From: Oligoflexia bacterium
GTDB lineage: Bacteria; Bdellovibrionota; UBA1018; CAIPTA01
Reading direction: 5' to 3'
Assembly (NCBI GenBank): GCA_903867855.1
Contig: CAIPTA010000071.1
Coordinates: forward strand, 1 to 35,254
Length of the DNA: 35,254 nucleotides
Part shown: one piece after another, positions 1 through 10,066 of the stretch
Numbering within the stretch: the stretch's first letter is position 1
Layout: the number at the start of each line of letters is the position of its first letter
Notes under the pieces: generated by a model
The model's input: only the letters and a program-made list of their open reading frames with translations
The model's database searches: none
What the model was told of the DNA's origin: nothing
Program-made: the position numbers and the translations under genes

Positions 1-5
1 CTGAG

Positions 6-27
6 GCGCCCGGCGGCCGGCGGGCGC
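6..27. repeat. GC-only inverted repeat near the window start
   Basis: Two perfectly complementary 7-base arms (GCGCCCG at 6-12, CGGGCGC at 21-27) flank an 8-base loop that is itself all G and C. The run is far more GC-rich than the neighbouring sequence. It lies just downstream of the stop of the minus-strand gene that follows, so it could be a transcript-end hairpin, but no T tract follows on the minus strand. The function is unknown. Confidence 0.4.
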
Positions 28-33
28 GGATGG

Positions 34-315
34 TCAGCGTGGCTTCCACGGGCTCGTAGTTGTCTGAAAGGTAACGCGGTACAGAGGGGGCGAGAGCCAG
101 CGAAAGAAGGGCGATGGACGTTCTGTTTTCCATTCCTCTTCAGTGAGGAACTCCACCAGCACTTGTTTCGGAGCATCGCTGCGAATAACCGTAGAGGGAA
201 ATTTTCCTTCTCCGCGCACTCTCGCGGCAAATTTTTTTCCATCCTTGCTCACGCGAAAATCTCGCAAATACGAGTGCACGAGGGGGGAATCAGCGGTGAG
301 CACTTTGGTTTCCAC
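34..315 (-). CDS. small hypothetical protein (93 aa), end of the purK operon
   Basis: I do not recognise this protein. It has no signal peptide or membrane segment and is mixed charged and aromatic, with a Lys/Arg-rich middle and a Trp-containing C-terminal half. The first codon is GTG, without a clear ribosome binding site. It begins 8 bases after the stop of the polyprenyl synthase gene on the same strand, so it is probably the last gene of the purK-purE-peptidase-synthase operon and translated from the same message. The position and uninterrupted frame support it as a real gene; the function is open. Confidence 0.55.
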   Translation of the reverse strand: METKVLTADSPLVHSYLRDFRVSKDGKKFAARVRGEGKFPSTVIRSDAPKQVLVEFLTEEEWKTERPSPFFRWLSPPLYRVTFQTTTSPWKPR

Positions 316-323
316 TGATTAGC

Positions 324-1370
324 CTAGCGCATTCTTTCTAAGAGGCTCTTCACTAAATTTTCTGTGAGAGATTTCCATTGGCTATTAGGCAATTTGCCAA
401 GCTCGGCAAGAGCAAAGGCGCTATGTTTTTCTGCTTCCTTACGAGTCCATAAAAGGGCTTCGGGATATTCTTTGCAAGCTTGGAGCTTTTCTCCGAGCTC
501 CTTGGAATTTTGGATATAGCCATCTTTGTCTGCATGAGAGAACGCTACTTGGAGCAAATCACGCGCAGAAGGAGATAGCTTCACGAGCATCGCGCCAGTG
601 GCATTTAGCTTACTTTCCAATAAATCTTGGAAGCGGTTTTTGCCTGTGTCTTTGCCTTCCCAGTCGATGATGTCGTCGAGGAGTTGGAAGGCGAGACCAA
701 GGTGAGTGCCGAAGCGAAAAAGATCATCCGCATGTTTCCCAGCGCGATAGCCTGCCACCCAGGCACTCCACGCGAAGAGCGAGGCGGTTTTCCGGCGCGC
801 CACTTCGAGCACAGTGTCTACATCGCTATGCACTTTGCCTTGCAAATCTGCCTGCAGGCATTCGCCTTCTACAAGTTCATGCACGGTTTGGCCGAGGCGT
901 CCTAAAATCACAGGTTCATTAAGAGCAGCAATGTCTACAATCGCTTTCGCGAGCAAGGCATCTCCGGAAAGAATGGTAGTATGAGCATCGTATTTCAGGT
1001 GCGCAGTGATGCGGCCGCGACGAGTAGTGGCGCCATCTAGAATATCATCGTGGAGCAGGGTTGCCGTGTGCACGAGCTCTGCGGCAACGGCGCAGGATTG
1101 TAACTGCTTGAAAGGGATATCGAGGGCGCGGGAAAGCAAAGAAATTAGCAGGGGACGCACGCGCTTCCCACCGGCAGAAAGCAAATGATGAGCAGGCGCT
1201 GCCAGGTTTGGCACAGATTGATAACGATCCGTGACTTCCCAATCTAGGCGCTCCACTTCACGTTCTAATTCCAGGAGCAGGCGTTTCGTCTCTAAACCGA
1301 GAGAGATTTTTTTTCCAAGCTCAGCACTGGCGGCTGGCCCTGGGATACTCTGTGAATCTTTTTCGCTCAC
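324..1370 (-). CDS. polyprenyl diphosphate synthase (trans-isoprenyl synthase family)
   Basis: This enzyme condenses isopentenyl diphosphate onto an allylic diphosphate to build a polyprenyl chain, for a quinone side chain or lipid carrier. The 348-aa protein shows the family landmarks in order: GGKRVRP at about residues 67-73 (substrate binding), the first Asp-rich motif HDDILD at 107-112, and the second, LDDIID, at 231-236. The second motif is followed by a QDL segment in place of the usual NDL/KDL. The length fits the IspB/GerC3-type enzymes; product chain length cannot be read reliably. The start is a GTG that overlaps the TGA of the upstream peptidase gene (GTGA), which implies translational coupling. 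The cytosolic or membrane-associated location is inferred from the family. Confidence 0.88.
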   Translation of the reverse strand: MSEKDSQSIPGPAASAELGKKISLGLETKRLLLELEREVERLDWEVTDRYQSVPNLAAPAHHLLSAGGKRVRPLLISLLSRALDIPFKQLQSCAVAAELVHTATLLHDDILDGATTRRGRITAHLKYDAHTTILSGDALLAKAIVDIAALNEPVILGRLGQTVHELVEGECLQADLQGKVHSDVDTVLEVARRKTASLFAWSAWVAGYRAGKHADDLFRFGTHLGLAFQLLDDIIDWEGKDTGKNRFQDLLESKLNATGAMLVKLSPSARDLLQVAFSHADKDGYIQNSKELGEKLQACKEYPEALLWTRKEAEKHSAFALAELGKLPNSQWKSLTENLVKSLLERMR

Positions 1371-2263
1371 GGTTTTTTTGGTATTTCTTTTTGTTGTTTT
1401 TGAATCACTTTTTCAGAGCGAATCGCGATATCACCGCTGATGTCTTGCAGTTGATCATACTTAGTGAGCTGTTCCGTAACACCCTTTTCTTGCAACTCAA
1501 TCGTGAGAATCGGTTTGCTACGATCCACCCACATATAGCGCCCGAGGCTGCCGGGATAATTTCCTAGCGACTTCCAGGGAATATGGGCGAATTTCGGAAT
1601 CTCAATTTTTGGACCATCAAAATCCAAAACGCCATAAGGCGTATGAATCGATAAAATTAAATCCGGTTTGTAGTCTTCAATTTCCGCCATCGCACAGCGA
1701 GTTTCTGTTTCGCTGGCCGCTTTTTCCCCCGGATAGCGACGCTTATCTTTTTTCATTTTCTGCGCCCAGTATTTCAGGGCTTGCTGATCCCAATCTTTCG
1801 TGGGGAAATTGCGATTAAGGTCAATACCATTGGCATTATAGCGGGTTTTGTTTTTCACGCCGTCAGGATTCAGCACGGGAATTATTCGCCAGTGGTTCCT
1901 TGTGGGAATGGAGCTGAGGCGCTCCATCCAAGAACGAGCCACGCTACCACTCGGAAATTCATCCCCATGGATTAGGGCAATCACTAAAATTTTTCTCGCA
2001 TCTTTGGCGGTGGATTGATGGTCCACATGGAAAATCGGAATGCCCTTGGTGCTCACGCAGCCATTGATGGCGGCGGCATCTTTGCACGCTTCCACTAGAG
2101 CGGCTTCTTTAGTTTTTCCTGGTAAAGATTTCAACGAGGCAACGCAAAGTTCTGCGAGAGATTGCTCGGGCTTTGTGGGTGGCGGCGTTGGCTTATGGGT
2201 TTCTTCCGCGCACGCAGCAAGAGGGAGAGTAATAATGAAAATGAAGAGAGAGAAGAGTTTCAT
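1367..2263 (-). CDS. M14-family zinc carboxypeptidase, lipoprotein
   Basis: This 298-aa protein starts with a hydrophobic leader ending in a lipobox (LAAC, Cys at about 18) and a Pro-rich spacer, so it should be anchored to the outer or inner membrane. The M14 metallocarboxypeptidase signature is visible: HGDE (zinc ligands His and Glu), [14 protein letters not shown] (substrate-binding Asn-Arg), a later SIH (third zinc ligand) and a Glu in the ILTIELQ segment as the likely general base. The closest family logic is MpaA-like murein-peptide amidase, which cleaves the gamma-D-Glu-diaminopimelate bond; that specificity is inferred. It overlaps purE upstream and the polyprenyl synthase downstream by four bases each, so it belongs to the same message. 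Confidence 0.82.
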   Translation of the reverse strand: MKLFSLFIFIITLPLAACAEETHKPTPPPTKPEQSLAELCVASLKSLPGKTKEAALVEACKDAAAINGCVSTKGIPIFHVDHQSTAKDARKILVIALIHGDEFPSGSVARSWMERLSSIPTRNHWRIIPVLNPDGVKNKTRYNANGIDLNRNFPTKDWDQQALKYWAQKMKKDKRRYPGEKAASETETRCAMAEIEDYKPDLILSIHTPYGVLDFDGPKIEIPKFAHIPWKSLGNYPGSLGRYMWVDRSKPILTIELQEKGVTEQLTKYDQLQDISGDIAIRSEKVIQKQQKEIPKKP

Positions 2264-2745
2264 ATTTTTTTATTTTTTGCTCGGCTCGATTGGCTTTGCC
2301 CTTGTCTGAATTTTTGAAGTCTTGCTTTCATGGCAGGATCAGAAAGCGCCAAAATTTGGATGGCAAGGAGAGCGGCATTTTTCGCTCCACCAATCGCCAC
2401 TGTTGCCACTGGAATACCAGCCGGCATTTGCACGATGGAAAGTAGGCTATCCAATCCAGCTAGGTGCTTGGAGGGCATGGGCACCCCGATCACTGGTAGT
2501 GCTGTATGAGCAGCCATCATGCCTGGTAAATGGGCGGCACCGCCTGCTCCAGCGATAATTACTTGGAGTCCGCGTGCTTCTGCTTCTTTGGCATAGGTTG
2601 CCATGTCATCTGGAGTTCGGTGAGCGGAGACGACTTTTTTCTCAAAAGGCACATGAAACGCCTTGAGCAGATCCGCCGCATCCTTCAGGATTGGCCAATC
2701 ACTGTCGCTCCCCATCGCCACGCCAATGAGGATTTTCTTATTCAT
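2260..2745 (-). CDS. purE: N5-carboxyaminoimidazole ribonucleotide mutase
   Basis: PurE moves the carboxyl group of N5-CAIR to give CAIR in de novo purine synthesis, working after PurK. The 161-aa protein has the class I landmarks GSDSDW near residue 13, SAHRTP near 40, [10 protein letters not shown] near 68 and GAKNA near 118. The length matches the family apart from a Lys/Ser-rich tail. It sits 15 bases downstream of purK and overlaps the peptidase gene by four bases (ATGA). Confidence 0.96.
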   Translation of the reverse strand: MNKKILIGVAMGSDSDWPILKDAADLLKAFHVPFEKKVVSAHRTPDDMATYAKEAEARGLQVIIAGAGGAAHLPGMMAAHTALPVIGVPMPSKHLAGLDSLLSIVQMPAGIPVATVAIGGAKNAALLAIQILALSDPAMKARLQKFRQGQSQSSRAKNKKI

Positions 2746-2760
2746 TTCTATTACTTATTA

Positions 2761-3867
2761 CTAGGCCCATCGAGAAGCAAGTACTTGCTGCGCAATGCTG
2801 CGACATTCTTCGATGTGGTCGCCATACACTGTGAAGTGGCCCATTTTTCGATTCGGACGAATCTCTGATTTGCCATACCAATGCAGCTTCATATTACTGG
2901 GCCACTCTGGACCACAGGTGAGCTTCGCGTAGAGGGAAGCGAAGTCTTTTTCTGCAGCTGGCCAGAGCAGATTTGCCATTACCGCGGCGGGGTGGGTGGC
3001 TTCCGTGCGGGCGAGGGGCATGCCAAGGCCGGCGCGAAGGTGGTTTTCAAATTGGGAGCCGGCGCAGACATCGATCGTGAAGTGCCCCGAATTATGCACC
3101 CTCGGGGCGATTTCATTCACCACCAACTCCTCACCCACCGCAAAAAGCTCAACGGCGAGCACGCCCACATAGCCTAAACTCTCTGCGATTTTGGCTGAGA
3201 TCGCGGCTGCTTTTTTCGCTAATTTGGATTCTGCAAACTCCCTGGTGAATTCTACCTGGTAGCAGATGCCATCACGCTGCAAGCTTTTTACGCTTGGGTA
3301 ATGAACGATCTCGCCATTGGCCGAACGACAAACCACCGAGGCGAGCTCAAAATCGAAGGGGATCACTTTTTCCAGGTAAGGCGCGCGCAATTGGGAGGCT
3401 AGGATGCTCAATTTTCCATCCCTGGTTTGGCCTTGTTCGTCTACGCGCCACACACCTTTGCCATCATAGCCACCTTGCCCGGCTTTCAAGATCGCGCCAT
3501 GGTGAAGCTTCAGAAAGTTATCAAGATCGGCCCCGGAACGCACGGCCAAATAAGGACTCGTGGGGATCTGGAGTTGGGTTAAAAGCTCTTTTTGGATCAG
3601 CTTATTTCGCAGCTGCTGGAAGGATTCCATGCTAGGGAAGCAGGGTATTTTGCTCTTGGTAATTTCTTCGAGCAAGGCTTCGTCTACATGTTCTTGTTCA
3701 AAGGTGATCAAACAACTTCTGGCGTCTAGCTCAGGCAAACAATCCCAGGCCTCTTGCAGGCTTAAGCTTTCAAAGGGGATTTGTAGGCGTTTCGCGGCCT
3801 TTTGTAGCATCAGCCCGAGCTGACCATTGCCTAAAGTAAAGATGCTTTTTTGTTTTAGACTTTCCAT
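2761..3867 (-). CDS. purK: N5-carboxyaminoimidazole ribonucleotide synthase
   Basis: PurK uses ATP and bicarbonate to carboxylate aminoimidazole ribonucleotide, feeding PurE. From the ATG at 3865-3867 the protein is 368 aa, the normal length. It begins with the nucleotide-fold motif GNGQLG near residue 14 and has the ATP-grasp segment KAGQGGYDGKG near the middle and NEIAPRVHNSGH toward the C-terminus (PurK normally reads NEIAPRPHNSGH; here Val replaces the second Pro). The open frame extends 42 codons further upstream, but that part is not PurK-like and would run under the divergent transglycosylase gene, so the internal ATG is preferred even though no strong ribosome binding site precedes it. 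It is the first gene of the minus-strand operon. Confidence 0.94.
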   Translation of the reverse strand: MESLKQKSIFTLGNGQLGLMLQKAAKRLQIPFESLSLQEAWDCLPELDARSCLITFEQEHVDEALLEEITKSKIPCFPSMESFQQLRNKLIQKELLTQLQIPTSPYLAVRSGADLDNFLKLHHGAILKAGQGGYDGKGVWRVDEQGQTRDGKLSILASQLRAPYLEKVIPFDFELASVVCRSANGEIVHYPSVKSLQRDGICYQVEFTREFAESKLAKKAAAISAKIAESLGYVGVLAVELFAVGEELVVNEIAPRVHNSGHFTIDVCAGSQFENHLRAGLGMPLARTEATHPAAVMANLLWPAAEKDFASLYAKLTCGPEWPSNMKLHWYGKSEIRPNRKMGHFTVYGDHIEECRSIAQQVLASRWA

Positions 3868-3938
3868 TTTGTCGCAAAAAACGATACCATTTACTATGCG
3901 CTCCAGTGTTAGGGGCGTATACGCTTCTCGCGTGCAGC

Positions 3939-5732
3939 ATGGAGGCTGGTGGCTTGCGTTCTTTAACCATAGCAAGGCTTGCGCAATTTGCAACTTGTCA
4001 AATTCGCGGTCCGATATTCCTATCGATTTTAGTGCTCGGAAGCATGGCTCCGCTATCGTCTTACGCTCGGCAGAAACGCAAGCCGGATCCCATTACGCCT
4101 CCTCCCGCCCAGGAATTGCCCGCCAATTTTGTGGTTCCTACTAAAGAGAGCATTGCTGCGGATCTGAAGCATGATCCGAAAGATTTCGGAAAGCTGGTGG
4201 ACCAATTCGCCCAAGCGCTCAACGAGGGCGTGCACGGCAAAAGCTACTTAGCCGTTTGTGCGCGGGATGAAGATGCTTGCCGTATTCTGGCAGATTTCTT
4301 TTCGCAAGTGGACACAGTGAAGCACTCGGAGCAGGATGCGATACGCAGACGCATTAAGCACTTCCATGTAACGGATCAAAATATTGAGCAGTCGGAGCGC
4401 TTCGATTTTAACGTGCTCGTGAATTCTGTGAAAATTGATAACCAAGCGGAATTTAACCGACTCGCCGCCAGCACCATGAAGATCTCGGGTTGTCCGAGGA
4501 ATCTTTCGGCCGCACTTTCTGTTCGAGCGGAGGAATATTTTCCCGATCCCGCAGCGCATGCGATGAGCAGGCAGCTTTTTGATCATGCTCGGCAGTGCCT
4601 CGGACCTTCCGACGAGGCCTATGAACGTGTGTACTTGCGCCAAGGATTGCAGGCATTAATCAGCGGCGATAAAGTGCGTGCCGCCGAATATCTTTCGAAA
4701 ACTCTCGATGCTACCGAAGCCAAAGAAAAGTATCGTAGCCTTTACTGGCTCGGCTATTTGGCCAATGAGAATAAGGCAACTCCAGAGCAGAATAAGGCAT
4801 GGAATGATCTCCTAAATGAGTTTCCCTTGAGCTTCTACGCGATTGAAGCGGCAGTGGCTATGGGCAAGGATCCGCTCGCTGTGATCACGAATCGTAAAGT
4901 GGGCGGAATGAAGCGAGTGGCCTTGAATGACGACGAATTGAATCGTCAGATTCGCTGGCTCGAAGCGCTCTTTGTTTTCAAGAAATATCCATCGGTTGGA
5001 AAATGGGCGAGCTGGATTGTGCGCACCAATGAAGAGTTGGATGTGGATATTCTTCACTATCTCTCCACCTTGAAAATTGCCTCTGGTTTGTATCGCTCGA
5101 ATATCACGATGCTCTTTAATTACTTTAAGAAGAATCCAGCAGCGCTGAATCAAGAGGGTTTACGTCTCTTGTATTCTCGCCCCTTCTTCAATCTAATCAA
5201 GGATGTATCACGAGATAAAATTGATACCTACCTCGTGCTCGGATTAGTGCGCCAAGAGAGTGCCTTTGAAGCTCGCGCCGTTTCGCATACGAATGCTTCC
5301 GGACTCATGCAGCTCGAACCCCGCACAGCGCGCCGCTTGGCAGCGGTGAATCATCGCCATCTCATGAATGAAAAAGATAATACCACCATGGGCGTGAAGT
5401 ACTTACTCCAGCTCTCCCAAGAATTTCAAGGTAGCGTGGAACTTGTGCTTGCTTCCTATAATGCTGGCCCTATGCGTGTGCAGGAATGGCTCAAGCGGAA
5501 TTCTTCTCAAAAAGAAAATCCACTGCTGTGGAATGATCTTATTCCTTATATGGAAACGCGGGATTATGTGGTTTCTATTCTGCGAAACAACTATTTCTAT
5601 TCTCGGCTTTACGCAGAGTCGGAAATGGTTCCGCCTCATGTATTTCATTCCGAGATTGTGAATCGTTTGCTCGCCTCAAAGGCCACAGTATCTCCGGCAG
5701 AACAAAAAGTAGAAGCACCAAAACAACCTTAG
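3939..5732 (+). CDS. soluble lytic murein transglycosylase, Slt family (GH23)
   Basis: This exported enzyme cleaves the MurNAc-GlcNAc bond of peptidoglycan, forming 1,6-anhydro ends. The N-terminus carries a long signal peptide ending near SSYA. About 370 residues of helical superhelix-type sequence follow, then the catalytic domain. Landmarks there are RQESAF (catalytic Glu at about residue 440), GLMQLEPRTA (usually GLMQLMPATA), NTTMGVKYL and the ASYNAG motif. The ATG at 3939 gives 597 aa. A GTG at 3906 would add 11 residues, and the start is uncertain because neither has a good ribosome binding site. It is divergent from purK and its TAG overlaps the TAA of the convergent lipoprotein gene. 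Confidence 0.9.
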   Translation: MEAGGLRSLTIARLAQFATCQIRGPIFLSILVLGSMAPLSSYARQKRKPDPITPPPAQELPANFVVPTKESIAADLKHDPKDFGKLVDQFAQALNEGVHGKSYLAVCARDEDACRILADFFSQVDTVKHSEQDAIRRRIKHFHVTDQNIEQSERFDFNVLVNSVKIDNQAEFNRLAASTMKISGCPRNLSAALSVRAEEYFPDPAAHAMSRQLFDHARQCLGPSDEAYERVYLRQGLQALISGDKVRAAEYLSKTLDATEAKEKYRSLYWLGYLANENKATPEQNKAWNDLLNEFPLSFYAIEAAVAMGKDPLAVITNRKVGGMKRVALNDDELNRQIRWLEALFVFKKYPSVGKWASWIVRTNEELDVDILHYLSTLKIASGLYRSNITMLFNYFKKNPAALNQEGLRLLYSRPFFNLIKDVSRDKIDTYLVLGLVRQESAFEARAVSHTNASGLMQLEPRTARRLAAVNHRHLMNEKDNTTMGVKYLLQLSQEFQGSVELVLASYNAGPMRVQEWLKRNSSQKENPLLWNDLIPYMETRDYVVSILRNNYFYSRLYAESEMVPPHVFHSEIVNRLLASKATVSPAEQKVEAPKQP

Positions 5733-6112
5733 AAATCTAGGTCAGAGTCGGAGCCGATCTCTGCGGATTCTTCGGCGTGTCCGGTTTCGTCCATAATCCA
5801 GCGCACTGTATTCTCTTTTTCATTAAATTGGGCTTGGGCCAGGTAGCCAGTGCCTCGCTTGTGCATGCTCACTTGAATGCCATTGCACTCAGCATCCACG
5901 CCCATGGAGGCGGGCCGCAGATTATATTTTTTGTGTTTTTCGAAAAAGGCTCGCTCCGCGTGAAGTAGTGCGCTTAAGCACGCATCGATTTTTTTCACCT
6001 CTTCCTCTGTTGCTGGACGAAGGGGATACTCCTCAAATTCCTTGGCGCTATTTAGGGAAGTATTTACGCAGGCAGTGAGAAGAAGTGTGATGAGGAGAGC
6101 GAAGATTCTCAC
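5729..6112 (-). CDS. small lipoprotein, possible pilin-like fold
   Basis: This 127-aa protein has a short hydrophobic leader ending in the lipobox LTAC (Cys at about 15), so it is probably a lipoprotein. The middle (ALLHAERAFFEKHKKY, followed by a short beta-rich stretch with one further Cys) resembles the globular part of type IV pilin-like proteins, but the pilin-type N-terminal cleavage motif is absent. The C-terminus is acidic. It overlaps the upstream hydrolase gene by ATGA and the convergent transglycosylase gene by four bases. The function is unknown and the pilin resemblance is a visual impression only. Confidence 0.7.
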   Translation of the reverse strand: MRIFALLITLLLTACVNTSLNSAKEFEEYPLRPATEEEVKKIDACLSALLHAERAFFEKHKKYNLRPASMGVDAECNGIQVSMHKRGTGYLAQAQFNEKENTVRWIMDETGHAEESAEIGSDSDLDF

Positions 6113-6966
6113 AACAAAATATTTTCCTTCACTTCATAGTCTTTCCCGTTATGCCTTACGCGAGCGCCATCCATAAAGGGGCAATGCTCAAAGAAGAGAA
6201 TAGTTTCTTGCTCGCTCGCCTCTTTCAGGATTTTCTTTTTCTCCTCGATCGTGGTGAGGGGGAAGCAATCATAGCCCATCACCCAAGCCACTTTCACGTG
6301 GGCACTCATGGGCACAATGTCTGCGCAGTAAAGAAGCGAATTGGACGAATCAAAGATAAAGGGATGCTGCATGCCCACGGTGTGACCTTCACTCATCTTC
6401 ACCTTAATCCCAGGAAGAATTTCTTCTTCGCCAGCTACTAGCTGCAGGCGCGAATCAGAATCGTAGAGGGAGAAATTGTCTTTTAGATAGGACGCGCGAT
6501 CTTTCTCATTGGGGTTCCAGGCGTGGGTCCAATTGCGGCGCTGCGCCCAAATCTTGGCCTTAGGAAAGCGAGGCACTAAATGCTGAGCCTCGTCGAACTT
6601 AGTGAGCCCGCCCATGTGATCGAAGTGGAAGTGGGTGGCAATGATATCAGTGATGTCATCGCAAGTGATGCCGTGCTTTGCGAGTTCTGCGTCGAGCTGA
6701 TAAGGGGAAACTTTGAAGCGCTCCTTGAAGCTCGCACTGTCTTTATCGCCCAAGCCGCAATCCACGAGAATATTGCGTTTATTTTTCGCATCGCGAAGTA
6801 AAAGGCAGCGGGTGCGCATGTCGATGCGATTTTGCTCGTCGCCGGGATTTTCCCGCGCCCATAAAACTTTCGGCACCACCCCGAACATCGCGCCACCGTC
6901 TAAGGCGAAACTTCCCATTTGAATTGTGTGCAGCGTGTAAGAACCAATCTGTAGAGGAGAATTCAT
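6109..6966 (-). CDS. metallo-beta-lactamase-fold hydrolase
   Basis: This 285-aa cytosolic protein has the binuclear-zinc signature HFHFDH (His112, His114, Asp116, His117), preceded by an NILVDCGLG strand-turn. A SEGHTVGMQHP segment follows (third His), then a CADI segment (bridging Asp) and a final FFEHCP His. The arrangement matches the lactonase/hydrolase-like branch of the superfamily, which includes N-acyl homoserine lactonases; the substrate cannot be told from sequence. The ATG start is supported by conservation of the N-terminal strand. It is divergent from mdh and translationally coupled to the downstream lipoprotein. Confidence 0.85.
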   Translation of the reverse strand: MNSPLQIGSYTLHTIQMGSFALDGGAMFGVVPKVLWARENPGDEQNRIDMRTRCLLLRDAKNKRNILVDCGLGDKDSASFKERFKVSPYQLDAELAKHGITCDDITDIIATHFHFDHMGGLTKFDEAQHLVPRFPKAKIWAQRRNWTHAWNPNEKDRASYLKDNFSLYDSDSRLQLVAGEEEILPGIKVKMSEGHTVGMQHPFIFDSSNSLLYCADIVPMSAHVKVAWVMGYDCFPLTTIEEKKKILKEASEQETILFFEHCPFMDGARVRHNGKDYEVKENILL

Positions 6967-7063
6967 AGAGGAAAAAATAGCATAGCTTTCCTTGAGGCGA
7001 GAGCGGGATTATGATGAAGTGGACAAAATTTTTAGGCTTGAGCAAACAACAAGGAGTTTTCCC

Positions 7064-7999
7064 ATGAAAAGAGCAAAGGTTACGGTAGTTGGTGGTGGAT
7101 TCGTTGGCAGCACGGCGGCACATTGGATCGCCTCGAAAGAGCTCGCCGATGTTTGCTTGATCGACTTGAACGGCGAAATGGCCCAAGGAAAAGCGCTCGA
7201 CCTCGCCCAATCCGGCCCCGTTGAAGGCTTCGATGCTCAGCTTACTGGTGGCTCTAACTATGAGGCCTCGGCTGGTTCTGATGTAGTGATCATCACTGCC
7301 GGTCTCCCTCGTAAGCCAGGCATGAGCCGCGATGATTTGCTGATCACCAATTCTAAAATTGTTCGTGAGTGCGCATCGAATGTGGCGAAACATTCTCCGA
7401 ATGCCGTGCTCATCATTGTTTCCAATCCCCTCGATGCCATGTGCCACGTGGCTCTGGAAGCCTCAGGTTTCCCAAAAAATCGCGTGATCGGTATGGCTGG
7501 TGTGCTGGATGGCGCGCGCTTCCGCACTTTCATCGCTGAAGCTCTCCAGGTTTCTGTGGAAGATGTGCAAGCTTTCGTATTCGGCGGTCACGGCGATACC
7601 ATGGTGCCAATGCCTCGTTATGTAACGGTTGGCGGCGTGCCACTTCCTCAATTGCTGCCAAAAGAAAAAATCGATGCGCTGGTGAAGCGCACGGCGAGCG
7701 GCGGCGCGGAGATCGTGGGCCTCTTGAAAACCGGCTCCGCTTACTACGCTCCTTCTGCTTCGGCTGTGCAAATGGCAGAAGCGATCATCAAAGACAAAAA
7801 GCGCGTGCTCCCTTGTGCCTGCTTCTTGGATGGCGAATTCGGCGTGAAAGGCCTTTTCGTGGGCGTGCTCGCGAAACTCGGCAGCAAGGGTATCGAACAA
7901 ATTATGCCTCTTGAACTCAATGCTGACGAGCAAGCCGCTTTCAAAAAATCGGCCAGCGCTGTGCAAGAACTCGTAGACGTTTTGAACAAAAATAAATAG
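7064..7999 (+). CDS. mdh: malate dehydrogenase (NAD-dependent)
   Basis: This enzyme oxidises malate to oxaloacetate in the TCA cycle. The start at 7064 follows an AAGGAG ribosome binding site by 7 bases and gives 311 aa beginning [12 protein letters not shown]. The frame is open 24 codons further upstream, but that part is unlike the family. Visible landmarks are the dinucleotide motif GGGFVGS at 10-16, an acidic residue after the second strand (IDL, Asp34), the substrate-loop arginines in LPRKPGMSR (83 and 89), VSNPLD at about 119-124, and the catalytic His in GGHGDTMVP (about 176). The Arg in the loop marks malate rather than lactate specificity. It leads a plus-strand run with sucC and sucD. 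Confidence 0.95.
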   Translation: MKRAKVTVVGGGFVGSTAAHWIASKELADVCLIDLNGEMAQGKALDLAQSGPVEGFDAQLTGGSNYEASAGSDVVIITAGLPRKPGMSRDDLLITNSKIVRECASNVAKHSPNAVLIIVSNPLDAMCHVALEASGFPKNRVIGMAGVLDGARFRTFIAEALQVSVEDVQAFVFGGHGDTMVPMPRYVTVGGVPLPQLLPKEKIDALVKRTASGGAEIVGLLKTGSAYYAPSASAVQMAEAIIKDKKRVLPCACFLDGEFGVKGLFVGVLAKLGSKGIEQIMPLELNADEQAAFKKSASAVQELVDVLNKNK

Positions 8000-8008
8000 G
8001 ACGAATCG

Positions 8009-9178
8009 ATGAACATTCACGAATACCAAGCGAAATCTCTCTTCCACAAAGAAGGCATTCCCGCGCCGCAAGGCAAGGTGGCCTTCACTGTAGAAGAGGC
8101 TGTGGCCATTGCCAAAGAACTCAACTCTCCCGTTACCGTAGTGAAAGCACAAATTCACGCCGGTGGACGCGGCAAGGGCGGAGGCGTGAAGGTGGCGAAG
8201 AATTTGGACGACGTAAAAAAGTACGCCACCGATATTCTTGGCATGCAACTCGTCACGCACCAAACGGGTCCGGAAGGTCGCAAGGTTCGGAAAGTTCTCG
8301 TGGAGCAAGGCTCCAATATTGAAAAAGAACTCTATCTCTCTCTCATCCTCGATCGCGAGAAGAGTATGATTTCTTTTATTGCGAGCACAGAAGGCGGGAT
8401 GGACATTGAAGAAGTGTCTGCCCATCATCCAGAAAAAATCGGCACTGTGGCGGTAGACCCTGTTACAGGATTTTTCCCTTTTCACGGCCGCGCTCTCTGC
8501 GAAATCTTGGGCCTCAAAGACCCTGATTTGCAAAAGCAGATGAACGATATCGGCTCCAAGCTCTATAAGTTTTTCTTGAAGTATGATTGCGCGCTTCTTG
8601 AGATCAATCCGCTCATCATCACCAAAGAGAAAAAACTCATGGCGCTGGATGGTAAGCTTAATTTCGACGATAACGCTCTCTTCCGTCAAAAAGAAGTGGT
8701 GGCCTTCCGTGATCTCGATGAAGAAACCAAAGGCGAAATCGAAGCTTCGAAATATGAGCTTGCTTATATTTCCTTGGATGGCGAAATCGGTTGCATGGTG
8801 AATGGGGCAGGCCTCGCAATGGCGACTCTCGATATCATCCAGCAGGCTGGCGGCTCTCCCGCTAACTTCCTCGATGTGGGCGGCGGCGCCGACAAAGAAA
8901 AAGTAACTGCTGCGTTCAAGATCATTCTTTCCGATCCAAAAGTGAAAGCCATCCTCGTGAATATTTTCGGCGGCATCATGAAGTGTGATGTGATCGCAGA
9001 GGGTGTGATCGCGGCTGCTCGGGAAATGAATATTACTGTTCCGCTCGTAGTGCGTCTTCAAGGCACCAACGTAGAGGCGGGCAAGGCTCTTCTCGCCAGC
9101 TCAGGTTTGAAAATTACTCCGGCAGATGATCTGAAAGATGCCGCAGAAAAAGCAGTTCGCGCTGCAAAGGGAGCTTGA
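8009..9178 (+). CDS. sucC: succinyl-CoA synthetase beta subunit
   Basis: With SucD, this forms the enzyme that converts succinyl-CoA to succinate with substrate-level phosphorylation. The 389-aa length is standard. It begins MNIHEYQAK, has the ATP-grasp segment with [16 protein letters not shown] at about residues 46-61, and has a C-terminal ligase domain with [12 protein letters not shown] (about 316-327) and RLQGTN. An AGGA ribosome binding site sits 7 bases before the ATG. The gene starts 9 bases after mdh and ends 3 bases before sucD. Confidence 0.97.
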   Translation: MNIHEYQAKSLFHKEGIPAPQGKVAFTVEEAVAIAKELNSPVTVVKAQIHAGGRGKGGGVKVAKNLDDVKKYATDILGMQLVTHQTGPEGRKVRKVLVEQGSNIEKELYLSLILDREKSMISFIASTEGGMDIEEVSAHHPEKIGTVAVDPVTGFFPFHGRALCEILGLKDPDLQKQMNDIGSKLYKFFLKYDCALLEINPLIITKEKKLMALDGKLNFDDNALFRQKEVVAFRDLDEETKGEIEASKYELAYISLDGEIGCMVNGAGLAMATLDIIQQAGGSPANFLDVGGGADKEKVTAAFKIILSDPKVKAILVNIFGGIMKCDVIAEGVIAAAREMNITVPLVVRLQGTNVEAGKALLASSGLKITPADDLKDAAEKAVRAAKGA

Positions 9179-9181
9179 GCT

Positions 9182-10057
9182 ATGTCTATCTTCATTAATA
9201 AAGACACAAAAATTCTCGTGCAAGGAATCACCGGGAAACATGGTTCCTTCCATGCTACGGCCTGCCTTGCCTACGGTTCTAAAATCGTGGCCGGTGTCAC
9301 GCCTGGAAAAGGCGGTACCAAATTCCAAGAAAATATTCCGATCTTTGATTCCGTTCGCGCAGCCAAAGAAAAAACTGGCGCCACTGTTTCCATGCTCTTC
9401 GTGCCGCCAGCCTTCGCGGCCGATGCAATCGCCGAAGCCGTAGAAGCAGAGCTCGATTTAGTTGTGGCCATCACGGAAGGAATTCCAGTGGCTGATATGA
9501 TCAAAGTAAAAGGCTTCTTGAAGGGCCGCAAAACTCGCCTCATCGGCCCAAACTGCCCAGGTGTGATCACTCCGGGAGAATGCAAAATTGGAATTATGCC
9601 TGGTCACATTCATAAGCCAGGCCGCATCGGTGTGCTTTCTCGCTCGGGAACTCTTACCTACGAAGCTGTTTACCAACTCACTCAACGTGGCATTGGTCAA
9701 AGCACCTGCGTGGGCATCGGTGGCGATCCTGTGAACGGCACCAACTTTATCGATGTGCTGGAACTTTACGAGCGCGATCCTGGCACCGATGGGGTGATCA
9801 TGATCGGTGAAATCGGTGGTACCGCCGAGGAATCAGCCGCTGACTATATTAAGAAGGGCATGAAGAAGCCGGTAGTGGCCTTCATCGCCGGATCTGCAGC
9901 CCCTCCTGGGCGCCGCATGGGTCACGCAGGAGCGATCATCTCTGGCGGTAAGGGCACCGCAAAAGCCAAGTTCGACGCGCTTCGCGCCGCTGGTGTGCAC
10001 ATCTGTGAGTCTCCTGGAGACTTAGGGGCTACTCTCGCAAAAGCTATCGGGAAGTAA
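9182..10057 (+). CDS. sucD: succinyl-CoA synthetase alpha subunit
   Basis: This subunit binds CoA and carries the phosphohistidine. The protein is 291 aa. Landmarks are [10 protein letters not shown] near the N-terminus (CoA-binding Rossmann fold), [20 protein letters not shown] at about 120-140, SRSGTLTYE, and [10 protein letters not shown] with the phosphorylated His at about 248. A GGGAG ribosome binding site overlaps the end of sucC. It completes the mdh-sucC-sucD block and is followed by the DUF952 gene after 9 bases. Confidence 0.97.
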   Translation: MSIFINKDTKILVQGITGKHGSFHATACLAYGSKIVAGVTPGKGGTKFQENIPIFDSVRAAKEKTGATVSMLFVPPAFAADAIAEAVEAELDLVVAITEGIPVADMIKVKGFLKGRKTRLIGPNCPGVITPGECKIGIMPGHIHKPGRIGVLSRSGTLTYEAVYQLTQRGIGQSTCVGIGGDPVNGTNFIDVLELYERDPGTDGVIMIGEIGGTAEESAADYIKKGMKKPVVAFIAGSAAPPGRRMGHAGAIISGGKGTAKAKFDALRAAGVHICESPGDLGATLAKAIGK

Positions 10058-10066
10058 TTTCCGCTA

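Noticed and set aside
3868-3993. N-terminal extension of PurK
   Set aside because: The 42 extra codons are not PurK-like and would overlap the divergent transglycosylase gene; the nucleotide-fold motif sits at the normal distance from the internal ATG.
7463-9061. 532-codon minus-strand open frame across mdh and sucC
   Set aside because: It is antisense to two unmistakable genes, His/Phe-rich, and without a recognisable domain; it is a by-product of codon bias.
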